Shown here: one piece after another, positions 43,174 through 52,114 of the stretch
Layout: every line of letters begins with the position of its first letter
Numbering within the stretch: the stretch's first letter is position 1
Origin: CAVRUF01 sp963716005
Lineage (GTDB): Bacteria; Actinomycetota; Thermoleophilia; Gaiellales; Gaiellaceae
Length of the DNA stretch: 64,000 bases
Assembly (NCBI GenBank): GCA_963716005.1
Contig: OY970285.1
Location: 2,232,001 to 2,296,000, forward strand
Reading direction: 5' to 3'
Position numbers and translations under genes: made by a program
The notes under the pieces: model-generated
Seen by the model: the letters and a program-made list of their open reading frames with translations, nothing else
The model's database searches: none
Told to the model about the DNA's origin: nothing

Positions 43174-44857
43174 ATGCTTCGCAAGTTGGCGCTCGGCGCC
43201 GCGCTCGTCCTTACCGGCCTGCTCGTTGCTGCTCCCGCCCAGGCGGCAGTGACCTGCACGTACTCGAGCGCCCAGGCTCGCGTCGACGTTGCGATGAGCA
43301 CGCCGGCCGACGTCGTGACCGTCAGCCGGTCCGGGCTCAAGATCATGGCGAACGCACTCCAGTGCGGAACCGCCACGGTGAAGAACACGAATGTCGTGTA
43401 CGTGACCGCCGACGCGGCCGAGCAGACGGTCGTGCTCCAGTTGAGCGGCGGCGCCTTCGCGCCGGGCAAGACCAAGGAGCCGCGGCGAGGAATCTCCGAG
43501 ATCGAGTTCCGCGTGAACCTCGGGGGCGGCACGGACACCGTGACCGTCGTCGGCGGAGCGCAGGCAGACACGATTCGGCTCGGCACGGGCGGCATGAACC
43601 TGAACGGCGACGGCGACGCCGACCTGCTCGCGACGGGCGTGGACAAGTGGGAGATCGCCGCGGGCGGCGGCGCCGACACGGTCTCCGGGGCCGGCGCCTT
43701 CGGAACGGGCGGCAAGTACGGCTGGCCGCTGGTCATCACCGGGGATGCGGGCAACGACACGCTCACCGGCGGATCGAGCGCGGACTCGGTGTACGGCGGG
43801 GCCGGAAACGACCGGATGAGCGGCGGCGGCGGTACCGATTTCATGCTCGGCGAGGCGGGACGCGACCGGCTGGACGGCGGCGACGGGCCCGACCAGCTCA
43901 CGCCCGGGACCGGAAAGGACTTGGTCTACGGCGGCGCCGGCACGGATCTTCTCTACGGGGAGGCCGGCCTCGACGGCGCCGACGACATGCACGGTGGGGT
44001 GGGCCGGGACTCCGCCTACTACTACCTGCGCACCGGAAACCTGAAGGTCTCGCTGGACGACCACGCGAACGACGGACAGACCGGCGAAAAGGACAACGTC
44101 CATTCGGACATCGAGTCGATCACGTCAGGCTCGGGGAACGACCGGCTGGTCGGCAGCTCGGGCGGCAACTCGTTCGACTCAGGCGTCCGGCAACGACGTC
44201 GTCCTCGGCGGTGCAGGCGACGACAGCATCACCGGCGGCTTCGGCCCGACCTCGGGGAACGACTCGCTGAGCGGCGGCACCGGAGAAGATTCGATCAGCG
44301 GAGGCGAGGGGAACGACTCCATCGACGGCGGCGCGGGCGAGGACGCGCTCTACGGCGACGCAGGAAACGACACCGTCAACGGAGGTGCCGGCGGCGACTC
44401 GATCCAGGAGGACTCGGCGGCCAACGGCGGCGATCTCCTGATCGGCGGCGCCGGGTACGACTACCTCAACTACGGACAGCGCGCGACCCCGCTGCAGCTC
44501 CGTCTCGACTCGGTCGCGAACGACGGCGCGGCCGGTGAGCTCGACAACATCGGCGGCGACTTCGAGACCGTCTACGGCGGCACGAACAACGACGTCTTCG
44601 TCGGGAACTCGCTCGCGAACGTCTTCCAAGGCGGGGCGGGACTCGACAACGCGTCGGGAGGCGCCGGCGCAGACCAGCTCTTCGGAGGCGCCGGAATCGA
44701 CACGCTGACCGGCGAGGACGGATTCGACCGCCTCTTCGGCGACGACGACAACGACATCCTCGCCGGGATCGACGGGGGGTACGACGAGCTGTACGGCGGT
44801 GCCGGAACCGACACGTGCAACGGCGACGCTGCCGACTACAAGCAGGACTGCCCCTAG
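43174..44857 (+). pseudogene. Secreted RTX-like calcium-binding repeat protein, frame disrupted once
   Basis: A GGAGGT ribosome site precedes ATG 43174. A Sec signal peptide (ALGAALVLTGLLVAAPAQA) is followed by a beta-rich domain and then many GGxGxDxLx nonapeptide repeats (for example GGAGNDRMSGGGGTDFMLG). At about 44181-44186 the frame shifts by one base, and the next frame continues the repeats without loss (GNDVVLGGAGDDSITGG) to TAG 44857. Removing one base gives a 560-residue protein. It is probably a surface or matrix protein. The break may be a consensus error. Confidence 0.82.
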
Positions 44858-44861
44858 GTCT

Positions 44862-45611
44862 CTAGGTCTCCCGCGGCTCCCAGCGGAACATCCTCAGCGC
44901 CACGACGACGCCGACCACGCCCCATGCGAACAGCACGGCGAGGTCGGCGGCGGCGTCCCCGAACGAGCCGCCCTCGATGTAGAGGTCGCGTACGAGCCGG
45001 AGCAGATACGTGAGCGGCGAGACCTCGGCGATCGCCTGAAGGAACGCCGGGAGCGCGTCCACGCTGAAGAAGACGCCCGAGAGGAAGACGAGCGGCAGGT
45101 AGATGGCATTCACCACGGCCGACGCGCCTTCGGAGCTGCGGACGAGCCCTGTCAGCGCGAGACCGAGCGCGGCGAAGACCGCCGCGCCGACGAGCAGCAC
45201 GACCGCGAGCTGGAGCGGCGCCTCGGGCCAGGCCGTGTCCAGCAGGTAGACGCCGACGAGGATCTGCGCGACGACGAGGATGGCGAGCACGACGAGCGTC
45301 GAGACGATCACCGCGCCGAGATAGACCCAGGTTGGCAGCGGCGTTCCGCGCACGCGCTTCAGCACGCCGGACTCCCGGCGGAGCACGAGCGTGATCGCGA
45401 GCCCGGCGAACGCGGTCGCGACGACGCCGTAGCCGAGGAGCCCGGCGAGCAGGAAGGTCGAGCCGGGGATCCCGTCGATGTCTTCGTCGCCGTACACGGA
45501 GCCGAGGAGGACGAGGAAGATGATCGGCAGGAGGAACGTGAAGAACGCGGCCTCGCGGCTGCGCCAGTAGAGGCGCTGCTGGACCTGTAGCTCACGGACG
45601 AAGAGGGTCAT
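44862..45611 (-). CDS. ABC-2 type transporter permease
   Basis: The protein has 249 residues with six membrane segments. MTLFVRELQVQQRLYWRSRE is the cytoplasmic N-terminus. The C-terminal half contains IYLPLVFLSGVFFSVDALPAF, the typical ABC-2 re-entrant region, followed by SPLTYLLRLVRDLY. Its start overlaps the ATPase stop by ATGA, so the two form one transporter. Such exporters move drugs, lipids or polysaccharides. Confidence 0.88.
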   Translation of the reverse strand: MTLFVRELQVQQRLYWRSREAAFFTFLLPIIFLVLLGSVYGDEDIDGIPGSTFLLAGLLGYGVVATAFAGLAITLVLRRESGVLKRVRGTPLPTWVYLGAVIVSTLVVLAILVVAQILVGVYLLDTAWPEAPLQLAVVLLVGAAVFAALGLALTGLVRSSEGASAVVNAIYLPLVFLSGVFFSVDALPAFLQAIAEVSPLTYLLRLVRDLYIEGGSFGDAAADLAVLFAWGVVGVVVALRMFRWEPRET

Positions 45612-46447
45612 TCCGTCAGCTCCAGGTAGACGTCCTCGAGCGAGCGGCGCTGGACTTCGAGGCCTTCGAGCTCCTCGCCGCGGGCGAGTGCCTCGGCGGT
45701 CAGCTCGTTCAGCACGCGGGTCGGCTCGTTCGTCTCGACCACGACCTCTTGCCCGTTGCTCCTGTAGCGGATCTCGACGAGGCCGTCGCCCGCGAGCAGC
45801 TCGCGCGGCGTGCCGACGCTGACGATCCGGCCGTCGCGGAGGATCGCGAGCCGGTCCGCGAGGGTCTGCGCCTCCTCCAGGTAGTGCGTGGTGAGGAGGA
45901 TCGTCTTGCCGAGCTCGCGCAGGCCGCGGATCGTCTTCCAGGCCTGGCGGCGGGCGGCCGGGTCGAAGCCGGTCGTCGGCTCGTCGAGGAAGATCAGCTC
46001 GGGGTCGCCGACGAGCGCGAGCGCGAGGTCGAGGCGGCGGAGCTGCCCGCCCGAGAGCGTACGGACCCTCTGGTCGCGCTGCTCGCCGAGGCCGACGAGG
46101 TCGATGACGCCGTCCGGCTCGCGCGGCGCCGGGTAGTAGCCGGCGAAGAGCTCGACGATCTCGCGCACGCTGAGCGTCGGGTAGACGGCGGAGGACTGGA
46201 GCACGATCCCGATCCGGGCTCGGTAGGCGCCGTCGGCCTTCTCCGGGTCGGTGCCCAGCACGAACACCTCGCCGTGGTCGCGGCGGCGGTAGCCCTCGAG
46301 AATCTCGACCGTGGTCGTCTTCCCCGCGCCGTTCGGCCCGAGAAGCGCGAACACCTCTCCCTCCGGAACGGCGAGGTCGATCCCGTGCAGGACCTCCCGC
46401 GGGCCGTACGCCTTGCGCAGGCCGTGCACCTCGATTGCGTTTGCCAC
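45608..46447 (-). CDS. ABC-2 transporter ATP-binding protein
   Basis: The protein has 279 residues from GTG 46447 (a longer in-frame start at 46501 is less likely). Walker A is LLGPNGAGKTT, the Q-loop lies in GIVLQSSAVYPTLSV, the signature is LSGGQLRRLDLALAL, Walker B is LIFLDEPTTGFD and the switch histidine is in LLTTHYLEEA. The DrrA/CcmA-like C-terminal domain of about 60 residues ends RRSLEDVYLELTE. It is paired with the permease. Confidence 0.9.
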   Translation of the reverse strand: MANAIEVHGLRKAYGPREVLHGIDLAVPEGEVFALLGPNGAGKTTTVEILEGYRRRDHGEVFVLGTDPEKADGAYRARIGIVLQSSAVYPTLSVREIVELFAGYYPAPREPDGVIDLVGLGEQRDQRVRTLSGGQLRRLDLALALVGDPELIFLDEPTTGFDPAARRQAWKTIRGLRELGKTILLTTHYLEEAQTLADRLAILRDGRIVSVGTPRELLAGDGLVEIRYRSNGQEVVVETNEPTRVLNELTAEALARGEELEGLEVQRRSLEDVYLELTE

Positions 46448-46512
46448 CGCGGGCGAGCCTATCTTCTGGCCGCGTGCCGATCGTCCGCATCGGCGTACCA
46501 TTGAGTTGCCTC

Positions 46513-47517
46513 ATGCGAACTCAGTCGAACCTCGCCCTCAGGCTCCGAGCGGCGGCGGCACCGTTGTTCGCGGTGCTGGCGTTTCTGGTCGTCGCACCGG
46601 CCGGGTCGGCCACCGTCGACTCCGAGCAGGTGTCTGCGGAGTGCGCCGCGCCGTGCCGGATCCACATGTTCTTCCACGGCACCGGCTCCGGCCGCGTCGT
46701 CGCCACGTGGGAGGAGGACGTCTCGAAGACGTCCACGTGCCTCTCGTGGATGCGGGACTGCACCGTCTCGACCGACTACGGGGTGACAATCACCTTCCGC
46801 GCGTTCGCCGATCCCGGCTCGCAGTTCGTGACGATGATCGATATGAACGAGTGCCCGGTCGGCACAGATCCTGCCTGCACGTTCTTCATGGACTTCGAGC
46901 GGCAGATGGACATCACGTTCGGCGGAGAGGGTCTGCCGCCGCCCGATCAGCCGCCACCTCCGCCTCCGCCTCCACCTCCGCCCCCGCCCCCCCCCGCCCC
47001 GCCCCCGCCGCCGCCACCGGAGGGCGGCCCCGACGGTTGCACGATCGTGGGGACCGCCGGCACCGACGATCTCGACGCGACCGGCGCGAACGACGTCATC
47101 TGCGGCCTGGGCGGAGACGATCACATCCACGTCGGCGGCGGTTCCGACATCGTCAAGGCCGGTGACGGCGACGACGTGGTCGAGATCGGCGCCGGAGCCA
47201 GGCATCTCGTCTTCGGCGGCGCCGGTCGCGACACCGTTCAGGGCGGATACGGCTCCGACCGGATCTACGGCGGCGCCGGGAACGACCTGCTGCGCGGAGG
47301 GGGCGGACAAGACGCGATTCACGGTGAGGATGGAATCGACCGGATCGTGGGCGGGTCCGGGCGCGACCGGCTCTACGGCGGGGCGGGGAGCGACACGATC
47401 CGCGCGAAGGACGCGTCGGTGGACACCGTGGTCGGTGGCGCCGGGACCGACGTCGCCTACATCGACGAGCTCGACCACCGCCGCATGCGGCTGGTCGAGC
47501 ACCACCGGCACCGCTAG
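46513..47517 (+). CDS. Secreted RTX-like repeat protein with poly-proline linker
   Basis: The protein has 334 residues from ATG 46513. The signal peptide is followed by a domain of about 125 residues with several cysteines (AECAAPCRIHMF, STCLSWMRDCT). A nearly pure proline run (bases about 46957-47024) leads to calcium-binding nonapeptide repeats (GGAGRDTVQGGYGSDRIYGG). Unlike the protein at 43174 the frame is intact. Its 3' end shares CTAG with the convergent NmrA-like gene. An extracellular structural role is likely. Confidence 0.82.
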   Translation: MRTQSNLALRLRAAAAPLFAVLAFLVVAPAGSATVDSEQVSAECAAPCRIHMFFHGTGSGRVVATWEEDVSKTSTCLSWMRDCTVSTDYGVTITFRAFADPGSQFVTMIDMNECPVGTDPACTFFMDFERQMDITFGGEGLPPPDQPPPPPPPPPPPPPPPAPPPPPPPEGGPDGCTIVGTAGTDDLDATGANDVICGLGGDDHIHVGGGSDIVKAGDGDDVVEIGAGARHLVFGGAGRDTVQGGYGSDRIYGGAGNDLLRGGGGQDAIHGEDGIDRIVGGSGRDRLYGGAGSDTIRAKDASVDTVVGGAGTDVAYIDELDHRRMRLVEHHRHR

Positions 47518-48389
47518 GCGGGTTCGAGCGCCGCGAGCGCTGCGTCGTCGAAGGGCGTCGGCTCGAAGGGGACGAGTGCGCGGATGCGCGTTTCCCGGGC
47601 GACGGTTCGGGTGCGCAGGCCCTCCACGAGCGGACGAGCAACGCTCGCGTTCACGGGCGTGACCAGGTGCAGCCAAAGCGAGGACAGGCGGGGCGTCAGC
47701 ACGGGCACCTCGATGATCAGAGGGTGCTTGCCGTGCAGCCGGGCGATACGCTCGATCATGGTCCGGTAGGTCATGACCTCGGGGCCGCCGACGTCGTAGG
47801 TCTGGCCGTAGGCGTCAGGTCGGCCGGCGACGCCGGCCAGGTAGCGGACGACGTCGTTGATCGCGACGGGCTGAGTCTCGACGCCGACCCAGCGCGGGCA
47901 GATCATCCCCGGAAGCCGGTCGACGAGGGCGCGGATCGTTTCGAACGCGGCGCTGTCCCGACCGATGATCATCGCGGCGCCGAGCGTGGTCACCGGCACA
48001 GACCCGGCGGCAAGCCGGACGGCAGTCTCGGCGCGGCTGCGCAGGTGCGCCGAGAGATCCGGCGCGTCGTCGCCCAGGCCACCGAGATACACGATCTGCT
48101 TGGCGCCGCCTCCTGCAGCTGCGGCGGCCACCGTGTCGGCGGCGTGCCGGTCGCGCTCCTCGAAATCCTTCACGCCGAGCGAATGGACGAGGTGGTAGAC
48201 GACGTCCACACCTGCAAGCGCGGCGCGCGTGCTCATTTCATCCGTCACGTCGGCCCCGCGCCACTCGATGCCGGCCGCCTGCTGCTCCGGCAGATGACGG
48301 GCGATCGCGACCACGTCGTGCTCCTTCGCCAGTACGGGCACGAGAGCGCTCCCGATCGTTCCGGTCGCTCCGAGGACGGCTACCTTCAT
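47514..48389 (-). CDS. NAD(P)H-binding NmrA-like/atypical SDR protein
   Basis: The protein has 291 residues. The nucleotide motif is VAVLGATGTIGSALV, DVVYHLVHSLG lies mid-domain, and the C-terminal domain is variable (GQTYDVGGPEVMTYRTMIE). The YxxxK pair of classical SDRs is not obvious, as is usual for NmrA-like or NDUFA9-like members. Its start is coupled (ATGA) to the unknown gene upstream. Together with DUF378 they form the operon divergent from the CarH-like regulator. Confidence 0.84.
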   Translation of the reverse strand: MKVAVLGATGTIGSALVPVLAKEHDVVAIARHLPEQQAAGIEWRGADVTDEMSTRAALAGVDVVYHLVHSLGVKDFEERDRHAADTVAAAAAGGGAKQIVYLGGLGDDAPDLSAHLRSRAETAVRLAAGSVPVTTLGAAMIIGRDSAAFETIRALVDRLPGMICPRWVGVETQPVAINDVVRYLAGVAGRPDAYGQTYDVGGPEVMTYRTMIERIARLHGKHPLIIEVPVLTPRLSSLWLHLVTPVNASVARPLVEGLRTRTVARETRIRALVPFEPTPFDDAALAALEPA

Positions 48390-48899
48390 TGCGTTCTCGC
48401 GCCGGTCAGGCCGGCGAGGAACCGGCGCCCGACTGCGTCGTGGATGCGCGCCTGCCCCCGCGCGTACAGGGCTCCCGTCCAGGCGGGGAAGCCCGGTCGA
48501 GCGGCCAGGCTCGGGTGGAAGCCGGACACGGTCGTGCGAACCTCGGGGTCTTCGCCTCCGGATTGCGAGAGCGTCAGCGCGCCGCCACGCACGCGCGTGA
48601 GAAGCCCGCCGGTAATCGGGTAGCTGCACGAGACGAAGGCCGGCCCCGCCTGCAGCTGTGGCCGGTCGAACCGAAGCAAGGTTGGTCCCCCGAGGAGCCG
48701 CAGCTCGACCGCGCCGCCCCGTTGCGTGGACGCGGACGAGGCCGCGGGTGACCTGCACCACCTCGCGCCAATACGTGCGGGCGAGCTCGCGGGCCCCCGC
48801 GTCGCTCCACGGGACGGCTCGGCGCATCAGGTGGACGCGCTGCTCGGTGGTTACGGCGCCGTCGGGGGCGAGTGACGCGCTGGTGTGAACGGTGGGCAT
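48386..48899 (-). pseudogene. Unknown 170-aa protein, frame disrupted once
   Basis: The N-terminal frame (RRAVPWSDAGARELARTYWR ... LVRVHATG) and the C-terminal frame (VELRLLGGPTLLRFDRPQLQ ... RFLAGLTGARTQ) join at about 48714-48720 if one base is removed, giving 170 residues. No family is recognised. It overlaps the NmrA-like gene by four bases. The disruption is of the same single-extra-base kind as in nearby genes. Confidence 0.65.
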
Positions 48900-48905
48900 G
48901 AGGGT

Positions 48906-48941
48906 GGGGCCGGCCGGCGCCTTCGCGGCTCGGCCGGCCCC
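48906..48941. terminator. GC hairpin downstream of the DUF378 gene
   Basis: GGGGCCGGCCG (48906-48916) pairs perfectly with CGGCCGGCCCC (48931-48941), leaving a 14-base loop. It lies between the DUF378 stop and the start of the unknown 170-aa gene, all transcribed leftward. There is no T-run, so it may attenuate or protect the message rather than stop it. Confidence 0.5.
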
Positions 48942-48951
48942 TGAGGGTGCC

Positions 48952-49191
48952 CTACGCAGCGCTCGCGTGGGGCTCGGAGGTCCAGCGGCGGCGAATCGCG
49001 GCCTGCTGAATGATCTGGTAGACGGCCGAAAGTCCGACGAGCCCGTATACGACCCGGCTCACGGCGTTCGTCTCGCCAAACTCGAGACCGACGGCCCAGG
49101 CGACCAAGTCGAAATCAGCGATCGCGACGAGTCCCCAGTTCAGGCCGCCGACGATGAGCAACACCGCGGCGAGAATGTCGAGATACTTCAT
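48952..49191 (-). CDS. DUF378 family small membrane protein
   Basis: The protein has 79 residues with a good AAAGGAG ribosome site. The DUF378 signature LDILAAVLLIVGGLNWGLVA covers the first span, FDLVAWAVG follows, and a second span is VVYGLVGLSAVYQII. Function is unknown. It is the first gene of the leftward group and is divergent from the CarH-like gene across a 95-base control region. Confidence 0.88.
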   Translation of the reverse strand: MKYLDILAAVLLIVGGLNWGLVAIADFDLVAWAVGLEFGETNAVSRVVYGLVGLSAVYQIIQQAAIRRRWTSEPHASAA

Positions 49192-49246
49192 GACGGCTCC
49201 TTTCTGTAGAGGTTTTGTCCAAGTAACGTAGCGAGTGTTGAGCGCG

Positions 49247-49279
49247 TTGTCAAGAGTGTGTCGAAGTTCTGTACACTCT
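49247..49279 (+). promoter_or_regulatory. CarH-like gene promoter with overlapping inverted repeat
   Basis: AGAGTGT (49253-49259) and ACACTCT (49273-49279) form a perfect 7+7 inverted repeat centred 20 bases upstream of the start codon. The right arm overlaps a -10-like TACACT (49272-49277). TTGTCA (49247-49252) is a possible -35, though the spacer is long (19). The start codon lies 9 bases after the -10, so the message may be leaderless. It is the best candidate operator for autoregulation and for the divergent DUF378 group. Confidence 0.5.
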
Positions 49280-49286
49280 GCGTGCC

Positions 49287-50151
49287 ATGCAAGACGGACT
49301 AGTGCGGATCGGTGAGCTCAGCCGGCGCGTCGGCGTCGCCCCCGAACTCCTGCGAGCGTGGGAGAGCCGCTACTCGCTGCTCGAGCCGTCGCGCTCGCCC
49401 GGCGGCTTTCGCCTCTACTCGCCGGACGACGAACAGCGCGTCCGGGCCATGCGGGCCAATCTCGACCGCGGCTACTCCGCGGCCGAGGCCGCCCGGCTCG
49501 TCCTCGCGGCCGCCTGAGCCTGCGGTTGCTCGGGCGAACGCAGGCGACGCCGAGGCGGCCGCCCGCGAACTGCGCGCCGCGCTCGATGACTACGACGACG
49601 CGCGGGCGAATCACGCACTGGACCGGATGCTCGCGGCGCTCAGTCTGGACACCGTCCTCCGCGCCGTTCTCACGTATCTGCACGAGCTCGGCGAGCGCTG
49701 GGAGCGAGGCGAGGCCAGCGTTGCCCAGGAACACTTCGCGAGCAATGTGCTCCGCGGCCGCCTCCTCGGGCTCGCCCGCGGCTGGGGCCAGGGAACCGGC
49801 CAGCGTGCGCTGCTGGCATGCGCTCCGGGGGAGCAGCACGACCTCGCGGTGATCATCTTCGGGCTGGCCTTGCGCGCGCGGGGCTTCCGGATCACGTATC
49901 TCGGCGCCGACACGCCGATCGATACGCTGACGCAGGCGGTCGCCGAACTCGAGCCCGCCGTGGTCGTGATCGGGATCACATCGGCGGTCTCGCTCGACCC
50001 CGAGGCTACGGCGGCGATGCGCCGGCTATCCACCCGAACCCGCCTCGCCCTCGGCGGGCTCGGGGCGACCCAAGAGTTGGCTGAGGCGGTCTGCGCCGAG
50101 CCGCTTTCCGCCGATCCGATCGCCGAGGCCGACCGTCTCGCGGCTGTCTAG
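49287..50151 (+). pseudogene. CarH/LitR-like MerR regulator with B12-binding domain, frame disrupted once
   Basis: The MerR DNA-binding domain (LVRIGELSRRVGVAPELLRAW ... PGGFRLYSPDD) ends in TGA after 76 residues, but a +1 frame at 49509-49513 continues into a complete cobalamin-binding region. The four-helix part has GERWERGEASVAQEHFASN (Trp, Glu, His cap residues). The B12 fold has CAPGEQHDLAVIIFG and TYLGADTP. Joined, it is 287 residues, the size of CarH photoreceptors. Family members repress in the dark and release DNA in light when adenosylcobalamin photolyses. The break may be a consensus error. Confidence 0.85.
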
Positions 50152-50838
50152 GCTCGGTCCCGTTCGAGCACCGCGACGTACCGAGGCGACTCGTCGGTGA
50201 TGAAGCGCGCCACGTGCCAGCCGGTGCCGGCGGCCTGGACCTCGAGTTCCTCGGGCGTGAGCATCAGGTAGCGAAACCACGGTGTCGCGAGATCCTGGAA
50301 GCGGACGCGGAAGCGCCGGCCGTTCTCCGGGTCCGGATGGCGCGCGGGATCGACGCTGTCGGTGATGAGGCGGGCGGACTCGGTCGTGCTCGCTAGCAGG
50401 TGACGCAAGATGGTGCGGCCGCGCGCGGCGTTTCCCGCCAGGCCGAGGTTGTTGCGGAGGATCAGCACCGTGTCGAAGACGCCGAGCCCGTCGAGGTCGG
50501 CGAGCGAGCGCGTCTCGGTGTGTTTCACGCCGCGGCGGCGGCAGACCTCGAGCGCGAGCGGCGACGTGTCGATCGCGACCACCTCGTGTCCCCGTTCCTG
50601 GAGGTGCAGCGCCACGCGTCCGGCGCCGGCGCCGACATCGAGCGTGCGGCCGCGGACGAACCGCATCGCCTTCCGCTCGGCGGCGGGCCAGCGGCGAAAC
50701 GGCGCGAAGTAGTCGGACGGGTCGCCGACGTAGAGGAGGCCGTCGTCGCGCTCCATCACCTCGTGCGCGGTCCGGCCTTCGTAGGCGGCGAGGAGAAGCT
50801 CGTCCGTAGGCGTCTGGATCGATCCGCACCGGCCGCAT
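50148..50838 (-). pseudogene. SAM-dependent class I methyltransferase, frame disrupted near the N-terminus
   Basis: An intact 203-residue frame from ATG 50759 contains motif I (LDVGAGAGRVALHL) and VVAIDTSPLALEVCRRRG. Upstream in the same frame the coding-like DELLLAAYEGRTAHEV continues, and an ATG at 50838 opens MRPVRIDPDAY in a frame one base off. Removing one base at about 50800-50812 gives 229 residues. Either the short form or the joined form could be real. The reaction is unknown. Confidence 0.78.
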
Positions 50839-50854
50839 CGTATTTACTGACGGC

Positions 50855-51701
50855 GTGCCGACCTTCCGCTACGTCATCGCGGACGTGTTCACGGACCGGC
50901 CGCTCGAAGGGAACCAGCTCGCCGTCTTCACCGATGCGCGCGAGATCCCCGAGGAGATGCTCCAGCGGCTCGCGCTCGAGACGAGGTTCTCCGAGACGGT
51001 GTTCGTGTATCCGGCCGAGGCCGGCGGGCACGCGAAGATCCGCATCTTCACGCCGACCGCCGAGACGCAGTTCGCGGGGCATCCGACGCTCGGCGCGGCG
51101 TTCGTGCTCGGCGGCCCGCTCCAGCTCGAGGTGATCAACCTGGAGACCGGCAAGGGGATCGTCCCGGTGACGCTCGAGCGCGAGGGCTCGAAAATCACCT
51201 TCGGGTGGATGAGCCAGCCGCTGCCCGAGATCGACGCCGTACGAACAAGCGGACGCGCTGCTCGCGGCGCTCGGAGTGGAGCGCTCGGAACTGCCGGTCG
51301 AGCGCTACGACCTCGGGATCAAGCACGTGCTCGTGACCCTCGAGTCGCCCGAGGCCGTTGCGCGGCTTGAGCCCGACATGACCGGGCTCGCGCGGCTCAC
51401 CGGCCTGGTCGGCGCCAACTGCTTCGCGGGTTCGGGCACGCAGTGGAAGACGCGGATGTTCGCCCCCGGCGACGGCATCCCGGAAGATCCGGCAACCGGC
51501 TCGGCGGCCGGGCCGATCGCGTGCCACCTGGCGCGCTACGGGCTGACCTCCTTCGGCGACACGCTCGAGCTGACGCAGGGAGTCGAGGCGGGCCGGCCGT
51601 CGAAGCTCTACGCCCGGGCCGAGGGAACTGCAGACGAGATCACGGAGGTCGTGGTCGGCGGCTCGGCGGTGATCGTGGCGCGCGGCGAGTTTCGGCTTTA
51701 G
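50855..51701 (+). pseudogene. PhzF-family isomerase/epimerase, frame disrupted once
   Basis: The first frame gives the N-terminal PhzF domain (VFTDRPLEGNQLAVFTD, TQFAGHPTLGAAFVLGG). At 51240-51243 one extra base moves the rest (EQADALLAALGVERSEL ... IPEDPATGSAAGPIACHLAR) to the next frame. The joined product is 281 residues, normal for the family, with the two duplicated hot-dog-like halves. It starts at GTG 50855, 16 bases from the divergent methyltransferase start. The physiological substrate is unknown. Confidence 0.86.
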
Positions 51702-51757
51702 GACACGCTCGGCGCCGCTTAAACGCTAGACGCGTGTAGCAGGGAACCCCGCCTCTC

Positions 51758-51796
51758 CCACCCTCGACACTATCGAGAGAGTCCGCGCGTGTGGTG
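51758..51796 (+). repeat. Intergenic repeat element, copy A
   Basis: CCACCC at the left and CGCGCGTGT at the right bracket a 20-base centre (TCGACACTATCGAGAGAGTC) that contains a small CTCGA/TCGAG hairpin. The element aligns with copies B (55422-55465) and C (58199-58242, minus strand), with a 3-base gap. It lies between the convergent PhzF and DUF1330 genes. Confidence 0.5.
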
Positions 51797-51856
51797 CGCC
51801 GAAACGCGCCGAAAGTGCGCCGGTTCGTCCACCGCTGCGACCCGCGAGCCGCGGTG

Positions 51857-52105
51857 CTACAGGCTCTCGGTGACGACCAGCTGGCCCGTGGAGTGGGCCT
51901 GGCGGATCGCCTTCGCGTCCGCGTACTCGGCCGACGCGTGCCAGGCCTTCGCGTCCTCGTACGTCGGGAACTCGACGATCACGAGCCGGCTCGGGCTCCA
52001 GTCGCCCTCGAGCGTCTCGGTCTGGCCGCCGCGCGCGAGGTACCGGCCGCCGAACGCCTCGATCGTCGCGGGCACTGCGTCGACGTACGCGCGGTAGCCG
52101 GGCAT
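51857..52105 (-). CDS. DUF1330 family protein, short N-terminus
   Basis: The protein has 82 residues. YRAYVDAVPATIEAFGGRYL and the following GGQTETLEGDWSPSRLVIVEFPTYEDAKAWH match DUF1330, a dimeric ferredoxin-like fold. Family members usually begin with an extra strand of about 14 residues before the YRAY segment. Here the ATG is immediately followed by PGYRAY, so the first strand seems deleted or is lost in the 9 bases between this gene and the previous stop. Confidence 0.82.
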   Translation of the reverse strand: MPGYRAYVDAVPATIEAFGGRYLARGGQTETLEGDWSPSRLVIVEFPTYEDAKAWHASAEYADAKAIRQAHSTGQLVVTESL

Positions 52106-52114
52106 GCCGGGACC

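Noticed and set aside
43740..44850. Tandem repeats in the RTX-like gene as a possible CRISPR array or satellite
   Set aside because: The period is 27 bases and in frame, and it is explained by Gly/Asp nonapeptide coding repeats. There are no constant repeats with unique spacers.
46957..47024. CCT/CCC-rich microsatellite
   Set aside because: It is in frame and codes a proline linker inside a secreted protein. Length variation is possible, but nothing else indicates a phase-variable switch.
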